Below, in pieces: positions 9,363 to 17,904 of a stretch of DNA of 64,000 bases (positions within the stretch are counted from its first letter, which is position 1; each line of letters opens with the position of its first letter). Source of the DNA: Rhizobium sp. PP-CC-3A-592 (GTDB taxonomy: Bacteria > Pseudomonadota > Alphaproteobacteria > Rhizobiales > Rhizobiaceae); NCBI RefSeq assembly GCF_003217095.1, contig NZ_QJSR01000003.1, positions 367,375-431,374 of the forward strand, written 5' to 3'. The position numbers and the translations under genes were made by a program. The notes beneath the pieces are model-generated. The model did not search any database. It was not told the origin of the DNA and was given only the letters and a program-made list of their open reading frames with translations.

Positions 9363-9386
9363 TATAGTGTCCGTGTACCGACGGAC
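9363..9386 (+). promoter_or_regulatory. Possible promoter/operator in front of the Rieske-less oxygenase
   Basis: In the 163-bp gap before the oxygenase gene there is a TATAGT -10-like hexamer (9363-9368) immediately followed by the dyad GTCCGT-N6-ACGGAC (9369-9386). A repressor bound there would cover the transcription start. The -35 match is poor, so this is only a candidate. Confidence 0.3.
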
Positions 9387-9435
9387 GGCCATCAGGCTGT
9401 GATGAACCGGATCCACGACCAATAGGAGGCATCGC

Positions 9436-10293
9436 ATGAACACCTGTTCGGACAAGGCCGCGCTCGATCAATGGTATCCGCTGGCGACCGAGGCGGAACT
9501 GCCCTGCGGCACGACTGCCACCCGGCTTCTCGGCACGGACCTCGCGGTCACGCGCGCACGCGACGGAACCATCACCGTCATGGCGGAGGGGCGCAACGAT
9601 CCGCTGCCGACGATCCGCCGCTTTGGCCTTCTCTGGGTGACGCCCGGCACGCCGGCCGGCGGGCTGTTTTCGCTGCCCGAGGCCGACGAGGCGGACCGGC
9701 GCGTGGTCAATTGCGGCACCGTGGCGGTGCACGCCTCCGGCTTGCGCATCGTGGAAAATTTCCTCGACATGGCGCATTTTCCCTTCGTCCACACCGACAT
9801 TCTCGGCGCCGAACCGCACACGGAGGTGCTGCACTACAATGCCGAGATCCGGCGCGACGTGGACGAGGTCTGGGCGACCAACTGTCAGTTCTTCCAGCCG
9901 CAGGCAGCGCTGTCCGCGACATCAGGCATCATGACCGACTATATCTACCGGGTGATGACCCCGTTTGCGACGCTGCTTTACAAGACCTGCCCGAATGCCG
10001 CCAACCGCTGGGACGTGATCTGCCTGTTCGTCCAGCCGCTCGATCCCGACCGCTGCATCGCCCATCCGGTGATGTTCCTGATCGACGACGTCTCGACCAC
10101 CACCGAGCTCGTGCAGTTCCAGCAACTGATCTTTCTGCAGGACCGGATCATCCTTGAGAACCAGCGTCCTCTCCTCCTGCCGATGGAGCCCCGCGCGGAG
10201 ATCCCGACGCGCGCCGACGCCTCGTCCATCGCCTATCGCCGCTGGCTGAAAGAGAAGGGCATCACCTACGGTACGACAGCGATGGCGGCGTGA
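9436..10293 (+). CDS. Rieske-type oxygenase catalytic subunit lacking the Rieske cluster (NdmC-like)
   Basis: This 285-residue protein looks like a vanillate demethylase-type oxygenase from which the iron-sulfur part has been removed. The N-terminal 'WYPLA' and 'LLGTDLAV' strands are present, but where the Cys-x-His and Cys-x2-His motifs should follow, the chain jumps to 'FGLLWVTPG'. The catalytic domain keeps the mononuclear-iron triad: H114 and H119 in 'NFLDMAHFPFVH', and probably D236. NdmC, the 7-methylxanthine N7-demethylase subunit, has the same loss and takes electrons from a Rieske domain in another protein. The free Rieske protein at 3112-3753 is the obvious donor. AGGAGG precedes the ATG. 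Substrate is inferred, not shown. Confidence 0.85.
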   Translation: MNTCSDKAALDQWYPLATEAELPCGTTATRLLGTDLAVTRARDGTITVMAEGRNDPLPTIRRFGLLWVTPGTPAGGLFSLPEADEADRRVVNCGTVAVHASGLRIVENFLDMAHFPFVHTDILGAEPHTEVLHYNAEIRRDVDEVWATNCQFFQPQAALSATSGIMTDYIYRVMTPFATLLYKTCPNAANRWDVICLFVQPLDPDRCIAHPVMFLIDDVSTTTELVQFQQLIFLQDRIILENQRPLLLPMEPRAEIPTRADASSIAYRRWLKEKGITYGTTAMAA

Positions 10294-10454
10294 CCGGGCC
10301 GCAGACAAGACAGCACCTGTGCCCCGTCACGCTGCTTGCCTCTGGACACCGCGACCATCAGACATCACGGGCAGCCACCGCTACCCGGCGTCGCGGCCGG
10401 TGACTTCGGTTCCGAGATCGCCCTGTTCGAAAGGGGTACGCCGTGCCGGAGGTA

Positions 10455-10511
10455 ATGTCATGGGATCTGGTTCGCGTTTTCCTCGCTCTGTCGCGGCTGC
10501 AGAAGTTCTAA
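10455..10511 (+). pseudogene. Eighteen-residue remnant of a LysR-family regulator
   Basis: A good ribosome-binding site (CCGGAGG) is followed by an ATG and the reading 'MSWDLVRVFLALSRLQKF' and then TAA. This is the typical first helix of a LysR regulator ('WDLxRxFLAL'). Nothing after the stop continues the family in any frame. The rest of the gap 10294-10584 contains no recognisable gene. It is read as the surviving start of a deleted regulator gene. Confidence 0.5.
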
Positions 10512-10584
10512 TCCACACTTTCCCCACCGCAATCACGATTTCAGCCTGGCGAAGGACCGTGGTTTCTCCCAGTAGAAGCCCTTC

Positions 10585-11214
10585 TCACGAAAGACCGTCG
10601 AAATGCGCGAGAATGTCCGCTTCGGAGACGACGTCGGCGTATTTTGCGTTCATGTCGAAGAGGTTGGCCTCGTGGGGTGCGGGGTGGCGGTCTCCGCAGG
10701 CGTCGCGGACCACGGTCGTGATGAACCCGTGCGACATGGCATCGACGCAGGATGCACGGACGCAGCCGCTGGTTGTCAATCCCGTGAGCACCACGTTATC
10801 GACGCCCATCGACGTCAGAAGTGGCGCAAGCGCGGTGCCGAAGAAGGCACTTGGATACTGCTTGGTGACGATGAATTCGTCGCTTTCGGGCACGAGCCCG
10901 TTCGGCCAGCGGCCGAGCGGGTTCCCGGCGGTGAAGCAAGCCAGCGGCTTGGCTTTCTGGAAGAACCGGCCGCCGTCGGCGCCGCTCGGGTGAAGAACGA
11001 CACCCGTCAGAATGACGGGAATGCCTTTCGACCGAGCGCGTTCGCGAATGCGCAGCGCACTTGCCAGTGCAGCATCGACCCCGGCATAGAGCGGGCTGTC
11101 CGGTTCGAAATAGGCCTGGACGAAATCGACCAGGACCAAGGCCGGCTTCCGTCCGAAGCCGATCCTGTTGTCATAGGCCTTCCGGTAGTTATCGAGCAGC
11201 TCGTCGGCAGACAT
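10585..11214 (-). CDS. Isochorismatase-family cysteine amidohydrolase (N-carbamoylsarcosine amidase/RutB-like)
   Basis: The 209-residue protein has the family triad: D30 in 'LVLVDF', K118 in 'VTKQY' and the nucleophile C151 in 'TSGCVRAS'. Members hydrolyse carbamoyl or amide bonds, for example N-carbamoylsarcosine, maleamate or ureidoacrylate (RutB). ATG 11214 has GGGAG 7 nt upstream. It is the third gene of the rutA-amidase-hydrolase unit, so a RutB-like role in cleaving the ring-opened product of the RutA-like enzyme is plausible. The sequence resembles the carbamoylsarcosine-amidase branch more than E. coli RutB. Confidence 0.82.
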   Translation of the reverse strand: MSADELLDNYRKAYDNRIGFGRKPALVLVDFVQAYFEPDSPLYAGVDAALASALRIRERARSKGIPVILTGVVLHPSGADGGRFFQKAKPLACFTAGNPLGRWPNGLVPESDEFIVTKQYPSAFFGTALAPLLTSMGVDNVVLTGLTTSGCVRASCVDAMSHGFITTVVRDACGDRHPAPHEANLFDMNAKYADVVSEADILAHFDGLS

Positions 11215-11344
11215 CGTGTTCTCCCAAGAGGATTTGGCGGCGCATCTTCGCATCGCCGTCGGTCACCGTGATCAACCCGGCCGGCAGGGTGAGGCAGCAG
11301 AACCCGCTGCCGGGGACCAGCACATCCGCCACCGGTCCGTGGGC

Positions 11345-12931
11345 TCATGCGCACATGGCCAGTCGGGGAGGCAACGCCCTGTGATGGTCGGTCGCCGCCT
11401 GGAAGGCGACGCCGGCACGCAGGCAGAGACCGTCGTCCATCGGTCGCCCGACGATCTGGATGCCCGTGGGAAGGCCGTGTTGTCCGAGACCGGAGGGCAG
11501 CATCAGCGCCGGAAAGCCGGTGAGATCGAAAAGCATGGTGTTGCGGGAGATGATCTCCTGAAAAGGGATGGGCCGACCATCGACATCCACCGTCATCCTG
11601 TCGAGCCGGCCCGCCTCGCCGCCCAGTCCGGGCGTGATCATGAGGTCCACGCCGGCCATCGCCGCCGCAACCGTCTCCTGCGCCTGAAGCCGCATCTGCA
11701 GGGCGCGTCCATAGTCCGAAGCGCGGATCTCCATGCCTTGCCGCAGCCGATGCACGAGCCCCGCATCGAACAGCGCGGCGCGGTCGATACGCTCCTCGTG
11801 ATAGGTCGCAAGCTCTGAGAGCAGGATCGTCCACCCGGCTTCGTGCAGCGGCTCGACGTCGATCTGCGGCATCGGCACCAGCTCGCAGCCGAGCGTCTCG
11901 AAAACGGTCAGCGCCGCCCGCCAGTTGGAGAGAACGCCGGACGATACCTGCTCCGTGAACCAGCCGCCGGGAACGCCGATCCGCAGTCCGGCGACATCGG
12001 CCGGACCATGAAGAAGGCCTTCGCACGCCGCATTCAGAGCGACGTCGCGCAGGGCGGTCATGAAGGGAAAGCTCGCGGCGATGTCTGCAGCGCTTCTCGC
12101 CATGGGGCCGACATGATCGAGCGTCCAGGAGAGCGGCGCGACGCCTGCGCGCGACACGCGCTCGCGGCTCGGTTTCAGGCCCGTCGTGCCGCACCAGCAG
12201 GAGGGAACGCGGATCGAGCCACCCGTATCGGTGCCTAGCGCCAGCGGCAGGAGCCGCGCGGCAAGGGCTGCACCGGAGCCGGTCGAGGATCCACCTGTCC
12301 AGCGGGTCGCGTCCCAGGGATTGGCGACCGCGCCATAGCGCGGATTGAAAGGGGAGCCGGTGGCAAATTCGGTCGTTGCCGTCATGACGAAGGGGATGGC
12401 GCCGGCTGCGCGAAGTGCTGCGACCACCGGAGCGTCGTTCAGGGCGATCCTGTCGCCGGTGAAGGCAGAGCCCGACGTGACCAGGGTCCCCGCGACGTCG
12501 ATGATATCCTTGATGCCGAACGGGATGCCTTCGAGCGGTCGCGCGATTCCCGTCTGCCAGCGCCGGGTGCTGTCGGCAGCGGCGACTTCCGCTCCCGGCA
12601 CGCCGGCGAGGATCGCATCGCGCCCGGATTCATCCTCTTCGATCGCGATCCGGAGGGCGGACAAGACGTTGGACGGGGTTGTCGCGCCCTCGGCATAGGC
12701 GTGCAGGAGATCCCCGACGCCGGCATGACGGACGGAAACCGAAGCTCGCACCGGACGGCCTTCGCGAGACCGCTCGGGTTCATTGGCCAGGATGGACAGA
12801 TCCTGTCCCGCCAACGGCGCGGCAGCGGGCCCTGTCCGAAAGGGCGCGTCGGCGCGCGTCGGATCCCGCATACCTACGGGATCGAGCGTTTCCGGCACCG
12901 GTATCCGCTGGGGCACGGTCATACGGTTCAT
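11345..12931 (-). CDS. Amidase signature family protein
   Basis: The 528-residue protein is an amidase-signature hydrolase with the Ser-cisSer-Lys triad: K141 ('GIKDIID'), S215/S216 ('GGSSTGSG') and S239 ('[10 protein letters not shown]'). The first 60 or so residues before the core are extra and rich in Pro/Arg. Its ATG overlaps the rutA stop (ATGA), so the two are translationally coupled. It probably hydrolyses an amide formed after ring oxidation (inference). The gap to the following isochorismatase gene is 130 bp and has no clear gene. Confidence 0.9.
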   Translation of the reverse strand: MNRMTVPQRIPVPETLDPVGMRDPTRADAPFRTGPAAAPLAGQDLSILANEPERSREGRPVRASVSVRHAGVGDLLHAYAEGATTPSNVLSALRIAIEEDESGRDAILAGVPGAEVAAADSTRRWQTGIARPLEGIPFGIKDIIDVAGTLVTSGSAFTGDRIALNDAPVVAALRAAGAIPFVMTATTEFATGSPFNPRYGAVANPWDATRWTGGSSTGSGAALAARLLPLALGTDTGGSIRVPSCWCGTTGLKPSRERVSRAGVAPLSWTLDHVGPMARSAADIAASFPFMTALRDVALNAACEGLLHGPADVAGLRIGVPGGWFTEQVSSGVLSNWRAALTVFETLGCELVPMPQIDVEPLHEAGWTILLSELATYHEERIDRAALFDAGLVHRLRQGMEIRASDYGRALQMRLQAQETVAAAMAGVDLMITPGLGGEAGRLDRMTVDVDGRPIPFQEIISRNTMLFDLTGFPALMLPSGLGQHGLPTGIQIVGRPMDDGLCLRAGVAFQAATDHHRALPPRLAMCA

Positions 12932-14013
12932 TCCGCGGCGATGGCCGTGGCGGTCGCGCGGGTCTGCATCAAGGGCTGGATACGCTCCCCGAACTGGTCG
13001 AGACCGACGAGGAAATCGTCGAAGGTCAGCATGATGCCCTTGGTACCTGGCACGTCGCCGGCTTCGTCGAGCATCTGCGCCACGCTGGCATAGGAGCCGA
13101 CGAGGGTGCCCATGTTGAAGTTGACGGCGCCTTCGGGAAGATTGATGTGCTTGGCCGTCGAGTTCGGGTCCGCCGTCTGGTCCCGGCCGCCCTGGTCCGC
13201 CATCCAGGCAAGGGCGTCCACGTCGGCACCGGCGCGATATTTTTCCCACTTCGCCTTGGCGAGCTCGTCCGTTTCATCGGCGATCACCATGAAGAGCACG
13301 TAGGCGCCCACGTCGCGGCCGGTCTTTGCCGCCGCTTCGACCAATGTCGTGTTGTTGGGCGCATAGGCTTTTGGCGTATTGATTCCGGCACCCATGACGA
13401 AGTTGTAATCGGCATATTCAGCGGCAAATGCCATGCCGCGCGGGCTCTGGCCGGCCGCGACGATCTCGATCTTCCCCTGTGGCGACGGCTTCATCCGGCA
13501 GTCGTTCATGGTGAAATGCTTGCCGGAGAAGGTGCATTCGCCGGTCTCCCAGAGGTCCTTCATGATGTGGACATATTCGCTGGCGTAGTCGTAGCGATAG
13601 CCGAAATAGGCATCCCCTGGCCACATGCCCATCTGGTCGTATTCGGCCATCTGCCAGCCGGAGACGATGTTGATGCCGAAGCGGCCCGGCGCGACGCTGT
13701 CGATCGTGCTCGCCATGCGGGCGACGAGCGCGGGCGGCAAGGTGAGGACAGCCGTCGAGGCGAAGAGCTTGATCTTGCTGGTGACCGCGGCAAGGCTGGC
13801 CATGAGCGTGAAGGATTCGAGATTGTAGTCCCAGAACTCGGCCTTGCCGCCGAAACCGCGCAGCTTGATCATCGACAGGGCGAAATCGAGCCCGTAGGCC
13901 TCTGCCTTCTGCACCACCTGCTTGTTGAGCTCGAAGCTCGGCATGTATTGCGGCGATTCCGTCGAAATCAGCCAACCATTATTGCCAATCGGAATGAAGA
14001 CGCCAATGTCCAT
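12928..14013 (-). CDS. rutA: Pyrimidine monooxygenase RutA-like flavoenzyme
   Basis: The 361-residue luciferase-like protein shows the near-invariant RutA stretches '[10 protein letters not shown]', '[16 protein letters not shown]', 'FTMNDCR' and '[16 protein letters not shown]'. RutA uses FMNH2 and oxygen to open the uracil ring. Reduced flavin would come from the RutF homologue encoded at 22163-22696 in the same putative regulon. ATG 14013 has AAGGAG 8 nt upstream. A GntR-type operator lies 43-58 bp upstream. Whether uracil or another cyclic amide is the substrate is unknown, because rutC, rutD, rutE and the uracil permease rutG are absent. Confidence 0.88.
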   Translation of the reverse strand: MDIGVFIPIGNNGWLISTESPQYMPSFELNKQVVQKAEAYGLDFALSMIKLRGFGGKAEFWDYNLESFTLMASLAAVTSKIKLFASTAVLTLPPALVARMASTIDSVAPGRFGINIVSGWQMAEYDQMGMWPGDAYFGYRYDYASEYVHIMKDLWETGECTFSGKHFTMNDCRMKPSPQGKIEIVAAGQSPRGMAFAAEYADYNFVMGAGINTPKAYAPNNTTLVEAAAKTGRDVGAYVLFMVIADETDELAKAKWEKYRAGADVDALAWMADQGGRDQTADPNSTAKHINLPEGAVNFNMGTLVGSYASVAQMLDEAGDVPGTKGIMLTFDDFLVGLDQFGERIQPLMQTRATATAIAAE

Positions 14014-14055
14014 GGAGATACTCCTTTGCAGGATCGAGAGAGGCAGGAGACGCGC

Positions 14056-14071
14056 AGTATGTACGAACTAA
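14056..14071 (-). promoter_or_regulatory. Putative GntR operator upstream of rutA
   Basis: Read on the minus strand, TTAGTTCGTACATACT contains GTTCGTAC, one of the GTNCGNAC sites that recur before the GntR/MFS pair and before the ABC transporter. The site sits 43-58 bp upstream of the rutA start. The remaining gap up to 14288 also holds TTTAGGCAAAT at 14131-14141, repeated upstream of the binding-protein gene, and a small palindrome GCATA-TT-TATGC at 14110-14121. Confidence 0.6.
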
Positions 14072-14288
14072 TGCAAAATTCGTGAGGCCTGTCCAGCGCA
14101 AAATTGCTGCATATTTATGCGTGATTATTCTTTAGGCAAATGCATTTCCGCGTTGCCGCGGGGCTGGTCAACGCGGTCGCTTTCGCGCACGAAGAGACGA
14201 CCACCGGGACGAATGGCGAAAATTTGCTCATGGAATGGAGGCCGCTGGACGCGCCTGTGCGGCATCGCCGCGCGTGGGCTGCGGCCGG

Positions 14289-15095
14289 TCAGCTTCCGGC
14301 GCGCAACGTCGTCGAATAGGTGAACCGGTCGGCGGGCAGAATCTGGAAGGCGTATTCGATCAGGCGGCGGCCGGCGCTGAAATAGCGACGGGTCACCTGA
14401 AGGGCGAGATCGCCGGCCTTGCTGTCGATCTGCGCCGCGATCTCGGCCGTCAGGATGAGCGGCTTGATGTCCTGCTGGATTTCCTGGATCTTCTCGCCGG
14501 TATAGTCCTCGATCAGATGGAAGATCGCGGATTTTGCGACATCGAGGTCGCGAACGGCCGGGGCCAGGCGCGCGTCGACATACACCTCGTTCCACGAGTA
14601 AGGCTTATGCCGCGTCGCCGGGTAGCGCACCCCGCTCATGTGGAGGAACTTGCGCCCAGGCCGGCAGCCGAGTTCGACCGCAAGCCGCCCTTGCGCCGAT
14701 ATCTCTTCCTTGTGGGTAATGACGAACTCCGTCTGGCTGGCAATCTCGAACAGCTCGGACCGCGAATGCGCGATGAAGCGCTTCCCGTCGAAGTTGGACC
14801 CCGCCTCGACGCGCGTACCGACACCCTTGCGGGCCGAAAGCTGTCCGCTCGCGCGCAATGTACCGATGGCCTGGCGGACGGTCTGCCGGCTCACGCCCAG
14901 GGAAGTAGCCAGCTCATTTTCCGTCGGCAGAAGCGAGCCGACCGGAAATTCGCCCCGCCGGATGCGCGCCTCGAGATGGTGAGCCACCTGCATGTAGAGC
15001 GGCGCCGTGACGAGTTCGGGCCTCCAGTCTGCGGCATCGACCACAACCCCCGTCGGTTCGCCCTCACCCAGTGTCGCCATCGGCGCTTTGCCCAT
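14289..15095 (-). CDS. GntR-family (HutC subfamily) transcriptional regulator
   Basis: The protein has an N-terminal GntR winged helix (residues about 32-97, with 'LPTENELATSLGVSRQTVRQ') and a C-terminal UTRA ligand-binding domain, which defines the HutC subfamily. The start is unsure: ATG 15095 has GGGAGG 12 nt upstream; GTG 15131 would add 12 residues but lacks a ribosome site. It is divergent from the MFS gene with one putative operator between them. The shared GTNCGNAC sites suggest it controls the rutA unit, the MFS gene, the ABC-amidase-rutF unit and itself, in place of the TetR-type RutR. Confidence 0.88.
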   Translation of the reverse strand: MGKAPMATLGEGEPTGVVVDAADWRPELVTAPLYMQVAHHLEARIRRGEFPVGSLLPTENELATSLGVSRQTVRQAIGTLRASGQLSARKGVGTRVEAGSNFDGKRFIAHSRSELFEIASQTEFVITHKEEISAQGRLAVELGCRPGRKFLHMSGVRYPATRHKPYSWNEVYVDARLAPAVRDLDVAKSAIFHLIEDYTGEKIQEIQQDIKPLILTAEIAAQIDSKAGDLALQVTRRYFSAGRRLIEYAFQILPADRFTYSTTLRAGS

Positions 15096-15211
15096 CCGTC
15101 TCGCTCGCCTCCCACTCAGCGTCTTCTTCACCCGTTTTCACCACGGGAGGCAAACGAAATCCAGCATAGCGAAAAAGGTAACGTCCTCGTTGCCGAGAAA
15201 GGGGAAATCAA

Positions 15212-15225
15212 TTAGTACGGACATA
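15212..15225. promoter_or_regulatory. Putative GntR operator between gntR and MFS genes
   Basis: TTAGTACGGACATA contains GTACGGAC (15215-15222). It lies 42 bp before the MFS start and about 117 bp before the regulator start, where it could serve both divergent promoters. It shares the TTAGT-CG-ACATA frame with the rutA site read on the other strand. Confidence 0.6.
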
Positions 15226-15266
15226 TACAATTTGCATGTGTCACCATTCTCGTCGAAAGTCCCTCC

Positions 15267-16484
15267 ATGTCCGACATGCTGGCAGAAGCGGCCGAGCCGC
15301 AGCGCGCCTCGTCCCTCCTTCAAACGCTCACCGTCGCCACCCTCGTGCAGATCGTCGCCACGGCCAGCGTGCTTGCCCTGACCGCAATCGCGCCGCTTGT
15401 CGCACTCGATCTCGGCATCGGCGCGCATTGGATCGGCTACCAGATCAGCCTCATCTATGCCTCCGGCATGATCTCCTCGGCCGTCGCCGGCACGCTGGTC
15501 CAGCGCTTCGGGCCGGTGCGGATCGAACAGGCGGCGCTTGGCTGCTTCATCTTCGGCTGCATCGGCATCGCCACCGCCATGATCGGCCTGATCGTGATCG
15601 GCTCGCTGTTGATCGGCATCGGCTACGGGCTCAACAATCCCGCAGCGTCCGAAATGCTGAGCCGCGTCACCCCGCCCGCACGCCGCAACATCGTCTTTTC
15701 GCTGAAGCAGAGCGGCGTCCCGCTCGGCGGCATCCTGGCCAGCTTCCTCTTTCCCTATCTTTCCGCCAGGCTCGGCTGGCATACAGCGCTCCTGGTTGGC
15801 GCAGCACTGCCATTTCTCGTCTCCTTGCTGATGATGGCGACGCATGCGGCGGAACCTGTCGCACCCCGCACGCCCACCTCGTTTCGCCACGGCTTCCTTG
15901 ACGAGCAGACGATCATCTGGAGAAGCCCGAATTTGCGGGCGCTGAGCGCGCTTGGCTTTGCCTACTCCGCCATGCAGCTGTCGGTCTCGGCCTTTGCCGT
16001 GGTCACGCTCGTCCACGATGCCGGATGGTCCGTGCTCGCCGCAGGCTCGGTGGCGGCCGCCATGCAGTTTGCCGGTGCGTTCGGCCGCATCTTCTGGGGC
16101 GTCGTTGCCGACCGGATCGGTGGCGGCTTTCTCACCCTGGCGCTGCTCGGCCTTCTGGGCGGGCTTGGATATGCCGGCCTCTTCTGGCTGCCAGACATGC
16201 CGGCCATCGCCCAGATCGCGCTGTTCGTCGCCATGGGTGGCGTGACCATCGGGTGGAACGGCGTGCTCCTGGCCGAAGTCGCACGCAACGCGCCGGATGC
16301 CCGGGTCGGCGCGATTACCGGCGGCGTTCTAGTCTACACCTTCATCGGCGTCATCGTGGGTCCATCGAGCTTTGCCATGCTCTACGCCCTGATCGGCCAC
16401 TACGGCGCAAGCTTCCTTACGTTCTCGCTGTTCGGCTTCGGCGGCATGCTGGTCGCCTGGCAGGCCCACCGCGCAACCAACTGA
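15267..16484 (+). CDS. Major facilitator superfamily transporter
   Basis: The 405-residue protein has about twelve hydrophobic segments in two halves, separated near residue 200 by a polar loop, and the MFS features 'RFGPVRIE' after segment 2 and 'LKQSGVPLGG' in segment 5. It is transcribed away from the GntR gene and has a putative GntR operator in its promoter. It may import a pathway substrate or export an intermediate. The family does not reveal the substrate. Confidence 0.9.
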   Translation: MSDMLAEAAEPQRASSLLQTLTVATLVQIVATASVLALTAIAPLVALDLGIGAHWIGYQISLIYASGMISSAVAGTLVQRFGPVRIEQAALGCFIFGCIGIATAMIGLIVIGSLLIGIGYGLNNPAASEMLSRVTPPARRNIVFSLKQSGVPLGGILASFLFPYLSARLGWHTALLVGAALPFLVSLLMMATHAAEPVAPRTPTSFRHGFLDEQTIIWRSPNLRALSALGFAYSAMQLSVSAFAVVTLVHDAGWSVLAAGSVAAAMQFAGAFGRIFWGVVADRIGGGFLTLALLGLLGGLGYAGLFWLPDMPAIAQIALFVAMGGVTIGWNGVLLAEVARNAPDARVGAITGGVLVYTFIGVIVGPSSFAMLYALIGHYGASFLTFSLFGFGGMLVAWQAHRATN

Positions 16485-16501
16485 TAAAACAGGCATGAAA
16501 T

Positions 16502-16544
16502 GTACGGACAAACCGACCTTCTCTATCGTGCGAAGGCCGGTTTT
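16502..16544 (+). terminator. Rho-independent terminator after MFS gene, abutted by an operator-like site
   Basis: AAACCGACCTTC (16510-16521) pairs with GAAGGCCGGTTT (16532-16543) around a 10-nt loop and runs into TTTT, a credible terminator 25 bp after the MFS stop. Directly before it, 16502-16509 reads GTACGGAC, identical to the operator core at 15215-15222. It might be an auxiliary GntR site for the downstream promoter. Confidence 0.6.
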
Positions 16545-16646
16545 CGGCGTTGAATTCCTATCCCGCACGACACGCCGTCTGACCAAGGAAAGAGCGCCCT
16601 GCCTGTCGGTCGAATAGAATTGCACAGTTTATATGCAGGAAACTTT

Positions 16647-16691
16647 TTTAGGCAAATATAGTTGACGGCAGATCGAATAAGTACGTACATT
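16647..16691 (+). promoter_or_regulatory. Promoter and GntR operator of the ABC transporter-amidase-rutF operon
   Basis: TTTAGGCAAAT (16647-16657, also upstream of rutA) is followed by a -35-like TTGACG (16662-16667), an 18-bp spacer and a -10-like TACATT (16686-16691). The palindromic core GTACGTAC (16681-16688) overlaps the -10, the position expected for repression by the GntR regulator. The binding-protein ATG follows 78 bp later. Confidence 0.55.
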
Positions 16692-16768
16692 ATCCCCAAG
16701 ACTTGCGTCCAGGCAGATTTCGTTCAGGCAGATCAGGGCTCGCGCTGAAGAGCCGGAAAAGGGGATAC

Positions 16769-17866
16769 ATGCAGAAGCTTCTCACCGGCGCCTTTCTGGC
16801 CGTTTGCACCTACGGAATGACCGCGCCGGCCATGGCCGACCCCATGGCGGATGCAAAGGCCATCATCGCCGAGCATGAGAAGATGCCTGTTTTCGAAGCG
16901 CCGGGGGAAGCCTTCGATGCCAAGGCCTGCATGAAGGACAAGAAGGTCCTGTCGATCCCGATTTCCATGACCATTCCGTTCAATGTCGAACTGCAGAAGG
17001 CGATGGCCTCTGCCGCCGCCGAGATCGGCTTCACCTACACGACCTGGGACAACCAGCTGAAGGTCGATCAGTGGATCCAGGGCGTTTCGCAGGCGATCAG
17101 CCAGAAGTACGACGCGCTCGATATCGCCGGCGGCCTCAATCCCGAAGTGCTCGGCCCGCAGCTCTCCGAAGCCCGCTCGGCCGGCCTCAAGATCAGCACC
17201 ACGCATCTCTACGACGTCACGCAGGAGCAGTTCGGTGGTGTGGACTATTCCGCCAAGGTCGATTTTTCCGGCGCCGGCAAGCTGCTGGCCGCTTGGGCCT
17301 ATGTGAAGACCGAGGGCAAGCCGAACGTGCTGATCGTCGGCTCGTCCGATGTCCTGCCTTCCATTCCCTTCGTCAAGGCGATCCAGAGCGAGCTCAAGGC
17401 GCTCTGCCCGGACTGCACGCAGAAGCATCTCGATGTGCCTGTGTCCGAATGGGCAACCAAGATCCAGCCCGGCGTGCAATCGGCGCTGATCTCCGATCCC
17501 GGCATCAATTTCGTTCTGCCGATCTACGACTCCATGTCACAGTTCGTCTTCCCCGCCCTGCGCATCACCGGGTCGGAAGGCGCGGTCAAGATTGCGAGCT
17601 TCAACGGCACGCCCTTCGTGCTCGACATGCTGCGCGAGGGTCAGGTGGACATGGACATCGGCGAAAGCCTCGGCTGGGCCGGCTACGCCGCTATCGACAA
17701 CATCATGCGCATGATCTGCGGGCTGCCCACCGCTACCAAGCTCAACGTGCCCCTGCTCGTCTTCGACGAGAAGAACGTGAAGACCGCCGGCATCCCCGCC
17801 AATTTCAACGACGGCTATGGCGATGCCTATCTCGGCGGTTTCCGAAAGCTGTGGAAGCTGAACTGA
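16769..17866 (+). CDS. Sugar-type ABC transporter substrate-binding protein
   Basis: The 365-residue protein begins with a Sec signal peptide ending in 'APAMADP' (cleavage near residue 24) and continues as a periplasmic-binding-protein type I fold, as in ribose- or autoinducer-binding proteins. ATG 16769 has AAAAGGGG upstream. It heads an operon with ATPase, permease, a small GatC-like protein, an amidase and rutF. The ligand is therefore more likely an amide or nitrogen heterocycle taken up for RutA-type degradation than a sugar (inference). Confidence 0.88.
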   Translation: MQKLLTGAFLAVCTYGMTAPAMADPMADAKAIIAEHEKMPVFEAPGEAFDAKACMKDKKVLSIPISMTIPFNVELQKAMASAAAEIGFTYTTWDNQLKVDQWIQGVSQAISQKYDALDIAGGLNPEVLGPQLSEARSAGLKISTTHLYDVTQEQFGGVDYSAKVDFSGAGKLLAAWAYVKTEGKPNVLIVGSSDVLPSIPFVKAIQSELKALCPDCTQKHLDVPVSEWATKIQPGVQSALISDPGINFVLPIYDSMSQFVFPALRITGSEGAVKIASFNGTPFVLDMLREGQVDMDIGESLGWAGYAAIDNIMRMICGLPTATKLNVPLLVFDEKNVKTAGIPANFNDGYGDAYLGGFRKLWKLN

Positions 17867-17904
17867 GAAAGCCCGCCCGGACCGCAAACCTCAGGACGTC
17901 GCCC

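Noticed and set aside
11204-11344. In-frame continuation of about 46 codons after the amidase stop ('VADVLVPGSGFCCLTLPAGL')
   Set aside because: It looks protein-like but has no start of its own, runs into the isochorismatase start region and has no recognisable family. Kept only as a possible relic.
11007-12194. Open frame of 395 codons overlapping the amidase and isochorismatase genes
   Set aside because: Composition is typical of a shadow frame, and both overlapped genes carry intact catalytic residues.
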